A stretch of 50,210 nucleotides of DNA, taken from positions 1 to 50,210 of the forward strand of contig JAEUHV010000257.1 of the NCBI GenBank assembly GCA_016794485.1. The letters run 5' to 3'. The notes beneath the pieces were generated by a model, which worked only from the letters and a program-made list of their open reading frames with translations, had not been told where the DNA came from and searched no databases. This document shows positions 1-8,891 of the stretch, piece by piece. The stretch's first letter is position 1. Every line of letters starts with the position of its first letter. This DNA comes from Planctomycetota bacterium (GTDB lineage: Bacteria; Planctomycetota; UBA1135; UBA2386). Position numbers and translations under genes: made by a program.

Positions 1-213
1 ACGGCCCCGGCCTTGAGCCCGGGCCGCTTCTTCCCTATCCTGCCAGCCCGTCGCCGGGTGTTCGCACCCTTCGCATCGATCAGCCCCAAACCAGCGTCTC
101 AAGTCTGGACGCCACGGAGCCGATGCCAGGGCAGTGTGCAATCGCACGACACCCCCGACGCCATTGATCCATGCCGCGTGGACCCCGTCCGCGCTGCCAA
201 CGAGAACGAACGA

Positions 214-1437
214 GTGAGTTTTGCTTCCCTGGGGCTCAAGGAGCCCATCCTCCGCGGCGTGCGCGCCGCGGGCTACGAAACGCCGACCGAGATCCAGTCC
301 AACGCGATCCCGAAGATCCTGGGCGGTGCCGAACTGATCGGCCTGGGCCAGACCGGCAGCGGCAAGACCGCCGCCTTCGGCCTGCCGATGCTCAACAAGC
401 TGTGCGGTGGCCCCCCGGGCCTGCGCGGCGTCATCATCGTCCCGACGCGCGAGCTCTGCGTGCAGGTCGCCGAGAACCTGCGCACCTACGCGCAGTTCGC
501 CGGTCTGCACGTCTGCACCGCGTTCGGCGGCGTCGACATGTCGATCCAGGAGAGCGCGTTCAAGCGCGGTCTCGACGTCGTGGTCGCCTGCCCTGGCCGC
601 CTGATCGACCACCTCGAACGGCGCAACATCAGCTTCGCGAACGTGCAGATGGTCGTGCTCGACGAAGCCGACCGCATGCTCGACATGGGCTTCATGCCGC
701 AGATCCGGCGGATCTTCCTGCGCCTGCCGCAGGAACGGCAGAACCTGCTGTTCAGCGCGACGATGCCGAAGGAGGTCGAGGGCCTGGTCAACGACTTCCT
801 GCCCGGCGCCGAACGGGTGCAGATCGGTTCGCGCAGCCAGTCGGCCAACACGATCACGCACCGCTTCGTCGCGGTGAACGCGCACGACAAGCAGCACGCG
901 CTCGAACGGCTGCTGCAGCGCGAGTCCGGCCGGGTGCTGGTGTTCGTCAACAAGAAGCTCGGCTGCGAGCGGCTCGGCAACGCGTTGAAGCGCGTCGGGC
1001 TGCCCGCCGACGCGATCCACGGCGACAAGAGCGCCGAGGCGCGCTACTCCTGCCTGCAGGCGTTCGCCCGCGGCAAGACGCGCTTCCTGGTCGCGACCGA
1101 CGTCGCCGCCCGCGGCATCGACGTCGACGACATCGAACTGGTCGTCAACTTCGACTTCCCGTTGGCCCTCGAGGACTACATCCACCGCTCGGGCCGCACT
1201 GGCCGCGCCGGCAAGACCGGGCGCGCGATGTCGCTGGTGGCGCCGATGGAGAAGCGGTTGTTCGCGGTGGTGCAGGCGCACTTGCAGGGCAAGGAAGTGG
1301 CGAGCGTGCCGTCGGCCGGGCGCGGCTACGGGATGCCGAAGCGCCGCGAGGGTGGTGGAGGCGGCAGTGGTGGTGGTGGGCGCGGGCGCGGTGGGCGTTC
1401 GCGCGGGCGCTCGAGCCGCACGGCTGCCGCGCACTGA
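214..1437 (+). CDS. DEAD-box ATP-dependent RNA helicase, RhlE-like, with Gly/Arg-rich tail
   Basis: It should unwind structured RNA in the cytoplasm, in ribosome assembly or mRNA turnover. All family motifs are visible in the 407-residue product: Q motif near 23-33, Walker A GQTGSGKT (45-52), PTREL (77), PGRLIDHLE (127), DEADRMLDMGF (150), SAT (181), VATDVAARGID and HRSGRTGRAGKTG toward the end of domain 2. The last ~30 residues are almost only Gly, Arg and Ser, an RGG-like RNA-binding tail found in cold-shock helicases. I chose the GTG at 214 because the product then begins SFASLGL, the usual RhlE N-terminus. The frame is open back to position 13, but that 67-residue extension looks like non-coding translation. 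No clear Shine-Dalgarno sequence is seen. The family is certain; the exact ortholog (RhlE, CsdA, SrmB) is not. Confidence 0.93.
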   Translation: MSFASLGLKEPILRGVRAAGYETPTEIQSNAIPKILGGAELIGLGQTGSGKTAAFGLPMLNKLCGGPPGLRGVIIVPTRELCVQVAENLRTYAQFAGLHVCTAFGGVDMSIQESAFKRGLDVVVACPGRLIDHLERRNISFANVQMVVLDEADRMLDMGFMPQIRRIFLRLPQERQNLLFSATMPKEVEGLVNDFLPGAERVQIGSRSQSANTITHRFVAVNAHDKQHALERLLQRESGRVLVFVNKKLGCERLGNALKRVGLPADAIHGDKSAEARYSCLQAFARGKTRFLVATDVAARGIDVDDIELVVNFDFPLALEDYIHRSGRTGRAGKTGRAMSLVAPMEKRLFAVVQAHLQGKEVASVPSAGRGYGMPKRREGGGGGSGGGGRGRGGRSRGRSSRTAAAH

Positions 1438-1548
1438 AGCAATTGCCTTGCGCACGGCCGCGGCCTCGCGTTGACGGGCTTGCCCAGCCGTGTGTCGTAG
1501 TTCCTTTCGCGGCTTCCACTCCGGCCGACGAACGAACGCGCTCGCGGT

Positions 1549-1575
1549 GTGACAACGCGTCGTGCTGTGCATAGT
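1549..1575 (+). promoter_or_regulatory. possible sigma70-like promoter close to the start codon
   Basis: GTGACA (1549-1554) and CATAGT (1570-1575) are separated by 15 bases and lie just before the ATG at 1582. This would give a very short or leaderless transcript for the secreted repeat protein. A second weak candidate starts with TTGACG at 1471. Neither is convincing without transcript data. Confidence 0.2.
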
Positions 1576-1581
1576 GACGGC

Positions 1582-4029
1582 ATGCGTGCCGTCTCGTCGT
1601 TGCTGGCGATTGCCAGCTTTGTCCCGTTTGCCACCGCCCAGTGCGCGAACGTCTGGCAGTCGCTGGGCGGCATCCCCGGCGTGAGCAGTGGGATTGGTGC
1701 CACGGCAATGCACGATCCAGATGGCCCGGGCCCCGCCACTCCCGTGGTCGCGTGTGGTGGCGGTTTCTGGTCGGCAGGCTCACTCCGGGTCGGATGCGTT
1801 GCCGCATGGGATCCCGCGACCGGGCAGTGGTCGACGTTCGGCACAGGAGTCAACGGTGGGGTGAATGCCATCGCGAGCTTGCCGAATGGCGCCCTGGCCG
1901 TGGCCGGGACGTTCACGATGGCTGGCGGTGTGCCAGCCGACGGCATCGCGATCTGGTCGGGTGGCGCATGGGCTCCCGTCGGCACCGGCGGAAGCGGGGT
2001 GTACGAGCTGCTGGCGATGCCGAATGGGGACCTCATCGCCGGCGGTTCGTTCGCGGCAATCGGCGGCGTGCCTGCCGTCGGACTGGCGCGTTGGGACGGC
2101 GTCGCCTGGTCGGCCCTGAACACGACCCCCAACGTCGTCGTCGACGCCATGCACGTGATGCCGAACGGCGACCTCGTCGTCGGTGGCACCTTCTCGGCGA
2201 TCGGTGGGATCGCTGCGGACCAGGTCGCGCGCTGGAACGGCTCGACCTGGTCCGCGTTCGGTTCCGGTTTGACGGGCAGCGTGCGTGCGTTGGCCGTGCT
2301 GCCGAATGGGGACCTCGTCGCCGCCGGGGACTCGCTCGGTTGGGTGAGCGGCGGCGGTGTGGTGCGATGGAATGGAACCACCTGGGCGCCGCTCGGGATC
2401 GGGCCGACCCAAGGCGTCTACTCGCTCACCGTGCTTCCGAACGGCAACCTCGTCGCCAGTGGTTCGTTCGATCAGGTCGTGCCGATCGCGCTCTCCCACA
2501 TTGCGCAATGGAACGGTACTGCCTGGGCAACCCTCGGCTCGGGCTGCAATGGGTGGGTCATGGCGACAGAGCTGCTGCCCAACGGCGAGGTCTTCGCGGC
2601 GGGATCGTTCTTGTTGGCTGGCGGAGCCGGGGCGTACTCGGCCGCGCGTTGGACCGGAACCGGGTGGCTGACCGCAGGGCCGGGGATCAACGACTTCGTC
2701 ATGTCGACGACCGCGTGGCCGGATGGCTCGCTCGCCATCGGCGGCTACTTCACCCAGGCGGGCAGCGTGGCCGCGCGTCGGGTCGCGTTGTGGGATGGCT
2801 CCGCGTGGTCGGCGCTCGGCTCCGGGATGAACGGTCCCGTCTGGTCGATCAGCGCCTTGCCCCAAGGCAACCTCGTCGCCGCAGGCCAGTTCACCCAGGC
2901 CGGGGGGACGACCGCCAACTACGTCGCGCGCTGGAACGGAACGAGCTGGCAGCCCTTGGGCACCGGGCTCAGCTCCTTCGCCACCACCACCTTGGCGTTG
3001 CCCAACGGCGACATCCTGGTCAGCGGCAACTTCCAGCAAGCCGGATCGGTCGCCGCGAGTTGCATCGCCAGATGGGACGGCACTGCCTGGTCGGCGCTCG
3101 GCGCCGGACTCAGCCACGCAGCCTATGCCATGGTGGTGTTGCCGGGAGGCGACATCGTCGCGGGTGGTGAGTTCATCACTGCGGGTGGTGTGCCCGCCAA
3201 CTACATCGCGCGCTGGAACGGCTCGGCCTGGCAGCCGCTCGGTACCGGCCTCGGCGGCGGCGTTCGGGCGCTGGCCCTGCTGCCGTCGGGCGACCTGCTC
3301 GCGGGTGGCTACTTCGATTACGCGGGCAGCATCGTCGCGCACAAGGTGGCGCGCTGGAACGGACAGGCGTGGTCGGCGATGGGGAACCCGGGCCAGGTCG
3401 TCCTGTCGCTGCAGGCCTTGCCCAACGGCGATGTGCTGGCGGGCGTCAACGGCCTGCTGCGACGTTGGGACGGCGTTTCGTGGAGCGCGTATGGTGCGGC
3501 GGACTTCGTCGTCGCGATGACTGCAGCACCCGACGGCAGTGTCGTGTGTGGCGGTTGGCTGAACTCGAATGGCACGGGCGCCGTGTTGCGCGGCGTCGCC
3601 CGACTCACGACGCCGTGTCCGGCAACTGCGGTGCCCGCAGGCCCCGGCTGCCCGAGCAGTGGCGGGGCCAACGCGCTGGCCGCTGCGTCGCTGCCGTGGG
3701 CGGGAGCGCCGTTCCGTTCGCGCGGTTCGGGCTTGCCGACGTCGGGGGTCGTGCTCGCCCTCACGGGACTGGCCCCCGCGTCCACGCCGCTGGCGACGTT
3801 GCACGCGGCGGCCCAACCCGGTTGCACGCAGATGGCGTCCGCCGACGTCGTGCACCTGCTGCCCAGTTCTGGCGGCACTGCCGAGTACGACTGGACGCTG
3901 CCGAACACGCCGGCGATCGCCGGCATCACGTTCCGCCACCAGATGATCCCGGTCGAGTTCGGCGCGAACGGTTCGATCGTCGCGATCACCGCGACCAACG
4001 CGCTGCAGCTCACCGTCGGCTACTTCTGA
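1582..4029 (+). CDS. secreted delta-60/kelch-like repeat protein with planctomycete-type C-terminal module
   Basis: The 815-residue product starts with a Sec signal peptide (hydrophobic to about residue 17, then ATAQ). About 13 repeats of roughly 40-47 residues follow, with the pattern LPNGDLVAGG-F-AGG-VARWNG-WSALG-G. Each would form a beta blade or strand set, so a propeller or solenoid is likely. The last ~130 residues form a separate beta-rich module with LPNTPAIAGITF and ending near TNALQLTVG; a similar ending occurs in two other secreted proteins of this window (8892-10760 and 18388-19641). The Cys after the signal peptide lacks a proper lipobox. I chose ATG 1582 because the signal peptide begins there; an in-frame start at 1549 would bury it. 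The biological role is unknown; extracellular or surface binding is an inference. Its 3' end overlaps the convergent DUF2149 gene by 10 bp. Confidence 0.8.
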   Translation: MRAVSSLLAIASFVPFATAQCANVWQSLGGIPGVSSGIGATAMHDPDGPGPATPVVACGGGFWSAGSLRVGCVAAWDPATGQWSTFGTGVNGGVNAIASLPNGALAVAGTFTMAGGVPADGIAIWSGGAWAPVGTGGSGVYELLAMPNGDLIAGGSFAAIGGVPAVGLARWDGVAWSALNTTPNVVVDAMHVMPNGDLVVGGTFSAIGGIAADQVARWNGSTWSAFGSGLTGSVRALAVLPNGDLVAAGDSLGWVSGGGVVRWNGTTWAPLGIGPTQGVYSLTVLPNGNLVASGSFDQVVPIALSHIAQWNGTAWATLGSGCNGWVMATELLPNGEVFAAGSFLLAGGAGAYSAARWTGTGWLTAGPGINDFVMSTTAWPDGSLAIGGYFTQAGSVAARRVALWDGSAWSALGSGMNGPVWSISALPQGNLVAAGQFTQAGGTTANYVARWNGTSWQPLGTGLSSFATTTLALPNGDILVSGNFQQAGSVAASCIARWDGTAWSALGAGLSHAAYAMVVLPGGDIVAGGEFITAGGVPANYIARWNGSAWQPLGTGLGGGVRALALLPSGDLLAGGYFDYAGSIVAHKVARWNGQAWSAMGNPGQVVLSLQALPNGDVLAGVNGLLRRWDGVSWSAYGAADFVVAMTAAPDGSVVCGGWLNSNGTGAVLRGVARLTTPCPATAVPAGPGCPSSGGANALAAASLPWAGAPFRSRGSGLPTSGVVLALTGLAPASTPLATLHAAAQPGCTQMASADVVHLLPSSGGTAEYDWTLPNTPAIAGITFRHQMIPVEFGANGSIVAITATNALQLTVGYF

Positions 4030-4313
4030 CCACCCGGAGCCTGCCCTTCCGGAACGTAGATCAGCCGCCCGTCGGCGAGCCGGTAGGCGACGCCGAGCCG
4101 TTCGCCCTGGCCCGACCGCTGCACGCCCGTGTCGACGAAGCCCTCGAGCTTCTGCCCATCGGGCACCGCCCGCGCAGCCTTGGCCCGGGCCGTCGACAGC
4201 GACACCAGCAGCGCCACCGTCAGCACCAGGATCGCGTCGAACAGGTTCGGCACGAACGCGACCGGATCGACGTCCTCGCCGGTGCGCAACGACGAACGGC
4301 GGCGCCGCCTCAT
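4020..4313 (-). CDS. DUF2149 family small membrane protein
   Basis: A 97-residue protein with an Arg-rich N-terminus, the motif GEDVDP (12-17), one transmembrane helix (about 24-40, beginning NLFDAILV) and a short soluble C-terminal domain. This matches the DUF2149 pattern, a family encoded beside CobN-like chelatases and MotA/TolQ/ExbB channels. By topology it resembles ExbD/TolR: a short cytoplasmic tail, one helix with an Asp near its start, and a periplasmic domain. I infer that it pairs with the ExbB-like protein encoded just upstream to make a proton-driven motor. Its ATG overlaps the upstream stop as ATGA (4310-4313). It ends inside the convergent repeat-protein gene. Confidence 0.8.
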   Translation of the reverse strand: MRRRRRSSLRTGEDVDPVAFVPNLFDAILVLTVALLVSLSTARAKAARAVPDGQKLEGFVDTGVQRSGQGERLGVAYRLADGRLIYVPEGQAPGGQK

Positions 4314-4834
4314 GCGCGGTCCTCGCCGTGGGCCGCGAGCCACGCATCGACGTCGACCAGGTCGGCCGCGTACCACTGCCGCCGCACGCTGCCCATCACC
4401 GCACACAAGAGCCCGACCAGCAGCCCGACCACGGTCGCCGTGAACGCGACCACGAGCGAACGCGCCAGCTGCGCCACGTCGTCTTCGCCGAGTGCCAGCA
4501 GGGCCGGGCCCATCGGGATCAGCGTCGCCATCAGCCCGAGCGTCGGCCCCGCGCGCGCGACCAGGTTGAGTCGCGTCACCATGCGTCCGCCTTCGACCTC
4601 GCACCGGTCGGCCAGGGATTCGAGGCCGTTGCGGTCGGTGCCGAGCGCCTGCGCCTGCCGGTGGAAGCGGGCGACCAGCCCGTGGTCCGGGCCCGCGGCA
4701 CGTCGGTCGCGCAGTTCGCGCAGGAAGCCGCCGGTCGCGAGCAGCGTCCAGGCCAGGAGGCCGAGCAGGGTGAGCACGACCGGCACCATCAGCAGGGTCG
4801 TGGCTTCGTGCAGCAGGTGTTCGAGGGCGTTCAT
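4310..4834 (-). CDS. MotA/TolQ/ExbB-family proton channel protein
   Basis: A 174-residue inner-membrane protein with three predicted helices (about 15-36, 95-116 and 126-149) and a cytoplasmic loop between the first two, the ExbB/TolQ layout. The second and third helices carry the family's typical pattern (RAGPTLGLMATLIPMG, then FTATVVGLLVGLL). Members use the proton motive force to drive a partner protein. Here the partner is probably the DUF2149 product, and the powered client the CobN-like protein. The ATG overlaps the cobN-like stop as ATGA (4831-4834), so the two are translationally coupled. It is shorter than typical ExbB (about 220-240 residues). Confidence 0.88.
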   Translation of the reverse strand: MNALEHLLHEATTLLMVPVVLTLLGLLAWTLLATGGFLRELRDRRAAGPDHGLVARFHRQAQALGTDRNGLESLADRCEVEGGRMVTRLNLVARAGPTLGLMATLIPMGPALLALGEDDVAQLARSLVVAFTATVVGLLVGLLCAVMGSVRRQWYAADLVDVDAWLAAHGEDRA

Positions 4835-7800
4835 CGCAGGACTCCGAGGCGCAGGCGGAACCCGACCAGCAGCAGGAGCACGGCCGCGGCGGCGACCAGT
4901 GCGCCCGACCAGGCGAGGGCGGGGGCGGTGGTGGCTGGTGGGGTCGGCGTCGGCGTCGGCTCGCGTGCCGGTTCCTTCGCTTGCATCTCGATGCCCTGCA
5001 CCGTGCCCGTGGCCGCGCCGGAGGCCGTGGCGGGCGCGACGACCGGGGCCGCGTCGGAGGCGGTCGCCGGCACCACGCTCGTCGTCGGTGCGGCCTTCGC
5101 GGCCGTTGCGTCGACCGTGGCGGTTGCGTGCGCCTGCACGAACTGCTCGAGCGCCGTGTTGCCGGCGGCGGTGAAGCCGCCGCCGTCGCCGTGCGCCGCG
5201 CGCGACTGCTGCAGCGTGTCGGCGAGCAACGCCAGCGTCTCGGGCTTCGCGTTCCACATGCCCTTGCGCGCGGTTTCGAGCAGGTTCTCGGCGATGCCCT
5301 GCAGCGCCCACGGGTTCTCCTTGGCGAAGAACTCCTTCAGGCCGAGCTTCAGCGAGTCGCGCACGTAGACGTCGGCAAGCTGCTCGAACGTGCTGTCGGG
5401 GATGGCACCGCTGCGCATCGTCTGCCAGCCGTACGCGTTCGACGTGATCACCTTGAGCTGGTCGGCGCCGGCGTAGCCTTCCTTCATCATGCCTTCGAGC
5501 CACTTGCGGTTCAGGGCGCGCACCCGGAAGTCGCGGCGCAGAGCCTGTTCGGCGTCGACCAGCGAAGCGCGGCCCATGTCGCGCAGGTCGTTCATGACGA
5601 AGCGCGGCTTCCGGCCGTCGCTCAGCGTCTCGATCGCCATCGCCAGCGTGCCACCGTGCAGCCACATGTACTTGTCGGTGGTCGGGCCGCGCGTGGTGTC
5701 GGCCCAGCTGCGCAGCACGTACTCGCTGTCCTTCAGGGCGCTGCGGAACGCGAGGTTCGCCTCCTCGCCCCAGGCGCCGTCGGTGTAGGCGTACTTCTCG
5801 CCGGCGAGCCAGGCCTCGGCGAGCTGCTTCTGGTCCTTCCAGTCGCCGGAGCGCTGCACCAGGTACGAGTACGACGCGTTGGCGCCGCCCGGGGGGCCGC
5901 CGAACATGCGCGCCTTGGCGAGCAGTTCGGCGCGGGCTGCTTCGACACCCGCCGCCTGAAGTTCGGCGGTGCGGGCCAGGGTCGCCGCGCGCACGCGGTT
6001 GTCGGGTTCGTCCTGCGCGATCGCCAGGCGAACGGCGCGGTCGAGAAGCTTGGCGCGGTCGGCCAGCATGTCGTTGTAGCGGCTGCCGCCCTGCAGGAAG
6101 ACGTCGATGCGCGGCCGGCCGAGCTTCTCGCGCGGCACCAGCGCCACGTCGACGACGTTGCCGCGGTTGTCGCGCACCGGCTCGCAGCCGAGCATCCACA
6201 GCACCTGCGCCTCCATCACGCCGAAGTCGCGGAACGAGTTCATCGCGCGGATGTTGAACGCGATCTTCGTCGGCCAGTCGCCGTGTTCGGCCTTGTGCTT
6301 CTGCAGCAGCTCGTCGGCGAGCTGCACGCCGATCTGCCAGGCTTCCTTGGTCGGCAGCTCGCGCGGGTCGAGCAGGAACATGTTGCGACCGGTCGGCACC
6401 GACTTCGGGTTGCGTTCGGGGGACTGGCCGGGCCCGGGCGTCACGAAGCGTCCGTCGAGGGCGCGCAGCAGGTTGTCGATCTCGAGCCGGGTGTCCGCGA
6501 GGCCGCGGTCGATCGCGGCGACCTCGTCCACGGCTTCCCGCAGCTTCGTCGGCGCGGTCGTGCCGGCGGCGGCGCCGCACGCGCGCAGCGCATCGTCGAG
6601 CGGCAGCTGGTCGCGCAGATGGCGGCGCAGCAGTTCCCCGGCGAGGTCGCGGCCGCGGGCGCGTTCGTGGTCGCCGGCGAACGGGCCGAGTCCGGGCACT
6701 TCACCGAGTGCGTCGAGCAGTGCCTGGCCGCCGCAGTGCACGAGCCACGGCAGGCGCAGCGCATCGTCCGGAGCCTGGCCCAGGCGGTGCAGCGTGGTCG
6801 GCGTGAGGTCCTCTTCGATCACGTGCAGTTGCGCGCAGACGAGGTCGAGTTGGCCGTCGTCGAGCAGTGCGCCCTCGGCGAGCTGCAGGTCGAGGTCGCG
6901 GTCCATGCCTTGCAGGCGCACCTGCTGCGTCACCGCCGAGCGCAGCTTCTCACGCAGCACCCCGGGCTCGAGGCGCTGCATGCGGTGCAGGTCGCGGTGC
7001 AGCGCGGCGAGGCCGTCGGCGAGACCGGCTTCCTGCGTCGGCGGAACCAGGTGGTCGACCAGGGTCGCGTAGGCGCGGCGCTTGCTCAGGATCGATTCGC
7101 CGGTGTTGTTGACGACCCACGGCGAGACGTTGGGCATGTCGCCGAACAGGATGTCGGGCCAGCAGAGCTGGCTCATGCCGACGTTCTTGCCCGGCAGGAA
7201 GAACTCGCTGCCGTGCGTGCCGAAGTGCACGTAGGCGTGCGCCCCGAACGTGTGCTCGAGCCAGAAGTAGGCGGCGAGGTAGCTGTGCGGCGGCGGGATC
7301 GCCTTGTCGTGCGTCTGTGACGGGTCGTAGGCCTCGCCGCGCAGCGGCTGCGGCATCAGCACGACGTTGCCGAGCCGGAGCATCGGCACGACGACGAACT
7401 TCTGGCCACGGCGTTCGACGACGCAGATGCGACCCGGCGCCGGGCCCCAGTGCTTCTCGAGGTCGGCGCGGGCGGCCGGCGGCACGCGGGCGGCGAGCCA
7501 GCGTTCGTAGTCGGCTTGCGGCACCAGCGGCACGAGCCCGCTGTCGGCCAGCCGTTCGGCCTCGCCGGGGCCGCTGATGCCGACGACGCGGCCGCTGCGT
7601 TCGGCCATGGCCACCAGCGTGTCCTCGTCGGCCGGCACGTCGACGCGGTAGCCGCGGTCGCGCATCGCCCGCAGCACCGCCAGCAGGCTCGGCGGCGCGT
7701 TGAGCATCATTCCGGTCGGGCTGCCGCGCATCAGCGAGCTGCGGCTCGCCTCGCGGTCGTAGTAGACGATGGCGATCTTCTTGTCGGCGGCCGGCACGGT

Positions 7801-8871
7801 GCGGAGCCTGGCCTCTGCGAGGGCACGGCCGACCACGCGTTCGATGCGGTCCGGGATCGGCGTGAAGTCCTCGTCGCTGCCGCCGCCGCGCACCGTGCCG
7901 CAGGTGGGGATCGGCGTGGTCGCGCCGAGCATCTCCTGGGTCGCGACCTGGAACATGATCTCGCTCGGGGCGATGCCGTTCGGCGACTGCTGCCAGTCGG
8001 CGATCGACTGCGTACGGAAGAACACCGAGTGCAGGTGCACCGCGTCGAGGGCAGAGCGAAACGGCACCTTCTCGGTCGAGTGGCAGGTGTGGATCACCAC
8101 CGCCGGCTTCAACTGCAGCATCAGCTTCTCGTAGGCGTAGCCGTCGAGCCCTTCGCCGCCGTCGATCGCGGCGAACGCGAGCGCGCCGCGGCGGTCGAGC
8201 GCCTCGACCAGCGCCTGCACCACGCGCGGCTGCTGCAACAGGAAGTGCGTGCTGTGCACGGCCACGGCGACGCGGGGCGCGTGGTCGACGTCGATGCCGC
8301 GCGCCTTGGCGTCGGCGAGCAGCGCGTCGACGTCGCGGAACGGTTCCTCGCGGCCGGGGCGATGCAGCACGCCGAGGTCGAGCGGCAGCGGCTCGGGGGC
8401 GGTGTCGGGTTCGCCGCGCACCTTCTGCCGCAGGGACTGCAGCAGGGCGGCGAGGTTCTCGCGGCGCGGTGCCTTGTAGTACGCGGTCAGCTTCGCGTCG
8501 TTCTCGACCAGCGCCTCGCCGCCGTGCGTCGTCAGCGCCGCCGCCCCGGACAGCGCGAACACGCGCAGGCTCGGGTGCAGGCGCTTCGCCGCGAGCAGCG
8601 CGGTCGCCAGTTCCTTGGGGTCGCGCAGGTGCTGCAGCACGACCGCGTCGGCGCGCGCGAACTCCGCGGCGCCGTTGGCGACCTTGTCGTCGTCGACGTA
8701 GCGGCAGGCGACGCCCGCGTCCGCGGCGAGCGCCTCGAACTTCGCGAAGGCGCCGCCGTGCAGGCCGACGAACGTCACCACGACGGGGGCCGGCGCGGAT
8801 TGCGCCCGCAGGCCGGCGCACGCGGTGAGCACGGCCAGGGCCGCGGCGGCGACGAACCGGCCGCGCGGCAT
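4831..8871 (-). CDS. exported, membrane-anchored CobN/ChlH/HmuS-type chelatase subunit
   Basis: A 1346-residue homolog of the large subunit of cobalt/magnesium chelatases (CobN, BchH). Family motifs are clear: HFGTHGSEFFLPGKN (about 547-561), CWPD, GDMPNVSPWVVNNTGE (about 575-590), KRRAYATLVDH, and MFGGPPGGANASY in the C-terminal half. Unlike cytoplasmic CobN it has an export signal: hydrophobic residues 6-17 end in LTAC, a good lipobox, with RAQ/S as an alternative cleavage site. It ends in a Pro/Thr/Ala-rich linker (about 1265-1318), one transmembrane helix and a basic tail. The catalytic body should therefore be periplasmic. No BchI/BchD-like AAA partner is nearby; instead it is coupled to an ExbB-like channel and DUF2149. 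That context matches HmuS-type proteins, proposed to insert or remove metal in haem-like tetrapyrroles. Substrate and direction cannot be read from sequence. Confidence 0.88.
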   Translation of the reverse strand: MPRGRFVAAAALAVLTACAGLRAQSAPAPVVVTFVGLHGGAFAKFEALAADAGVACRYVDDDKVANGAAEFARADAVVLQHLRDPKELATALLAAKRLHPSLRVFALSGAAALTTHGGEALVENDAKLTAYYKAPRRENLAALLQSLRQKVRGEPDTAPEPLPLDLGVLHRPGREEPFRDVDALLADAKARGIDVDHAPRVAVAVHSTHFLLQQPRVVQALVEALDRRGALAFAAIDGGEGLDGYAYEKLMLQLKPAVVIHTCHSTEKVPFRSALDAVHLHSVFFRTQSIADWQQSPNGIAPSEIMFQVATQEMLGATTPIPTCGTVRGGGSDEDFTPIPDRIERVVGRALAEARLRTVPAADKKIAIVYYDREASRSSLMRGSPTGMMLNAPPSLLAVLRAMRDRGYRVDVPADEDTLVAMAERSGRVVGISGPGEAERLADSGLVPLVPQADYERWLAARVPPAARADLEKHWGPAPGRICVVERRGQKFVVVPMLRLGNVVLMPQPLRGEAYDPSQTHDKAIPPPHSYLAAYFWLEHTFGAHAYVHFGTHGSEFFLPGKNVGMSQLCWPDILFGDMPNVSPWVVNNTGESILSKRRAYATLVDHLVPPTQEAGLADGLAALHRDLHRMQRLEPGVLREKLRSAVTQQVRLQGMDRDLDLQLAEGALLDDGQLDLVCAQLHVIEEDLTPTTLHRLGQAPDDALRLPWLVHCGGQALLDALGEVPGLGPFAGDHERARGRDLAGELLRRHLRDQLPLDDALRACGAAAGTTAPTKLREAVDEVAAIDRGLADTRLEIDNLLRALDGRFVTPGPGQSPERNPKSVPTGRNMFLLDPRELPTKEAWQIGVQLADELLQKHKAEHGDWPTKIAFNIRAMNSFRDFGVMEAQVLWMLGCEPVRDNRGNVVDVALVPREKLGRPRIDVFLQGGSRYNDMLADRAKLLDRAVRLAIAQDEPDNRVRAATLARTAELQAAGVEAARAELLAKARMFGGPPGGANASYSYLVQRSGDWKDQKQLAEAWLAGEKYAYTDGAWGEEANLAFRSALKDSEYVLRSWADTTRGPTTDKYMWLHGGTLAMAIETLSDGRKPRFVMNDLRDMGRASLVDAEQALRRDFRVRALNRKWLEGMMKEGYAGADQLKVITSNAYGWQTMRSGAIPDSTFEQLADVYVRDSLKLGLKEFFAKENPWALQGIAENLLETARKGMWNAKPETLALLADTLQQSRAAHGDGGGFTAAGNTALEQFVQAHATATVDATAAKAAPTTSVVPATASDAAPVVAPATASGAATGTVQGIEMQAKEPAREPTPTPTPPATTAPALAWSGALVAAAAVLLLLVGFRLRLGVLR

Positions 8872-8891
8872 CGCGGCCCCGAGACGTGCGG

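Noticed and set aside
13-213. N-terminal extension of the RNA helicase
   Set aside because: The 67 extra residues have no family similarity, and the GTG at 214 gives the normal RhlE start.
1582-1650. Lipoprotein signal on the repeat protein
   Set aside because: The Cys follows T-A-Q, which does not fit a lipobox; an ordinary Sec signal is more likely.
1780-4347. 855-residue open frame on the minus strand
   Set aside because: It lies opposite the secreted repeat gene and is Arg/Gly/Ala-rich with no motif; it is a GC-driven shadow.
4981-7320. 779-residue open frame on the plus strand
   Set aside because: It is antisense to the clearly homologous chelatase gene and has no recognisable domain.
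4831-8871. Magnesium chelatase for chlorophyll synthesis
   Set aside because: No BchI/BchD or other pigment genes are present, and the protein has an export signal and C-terminal anchor.
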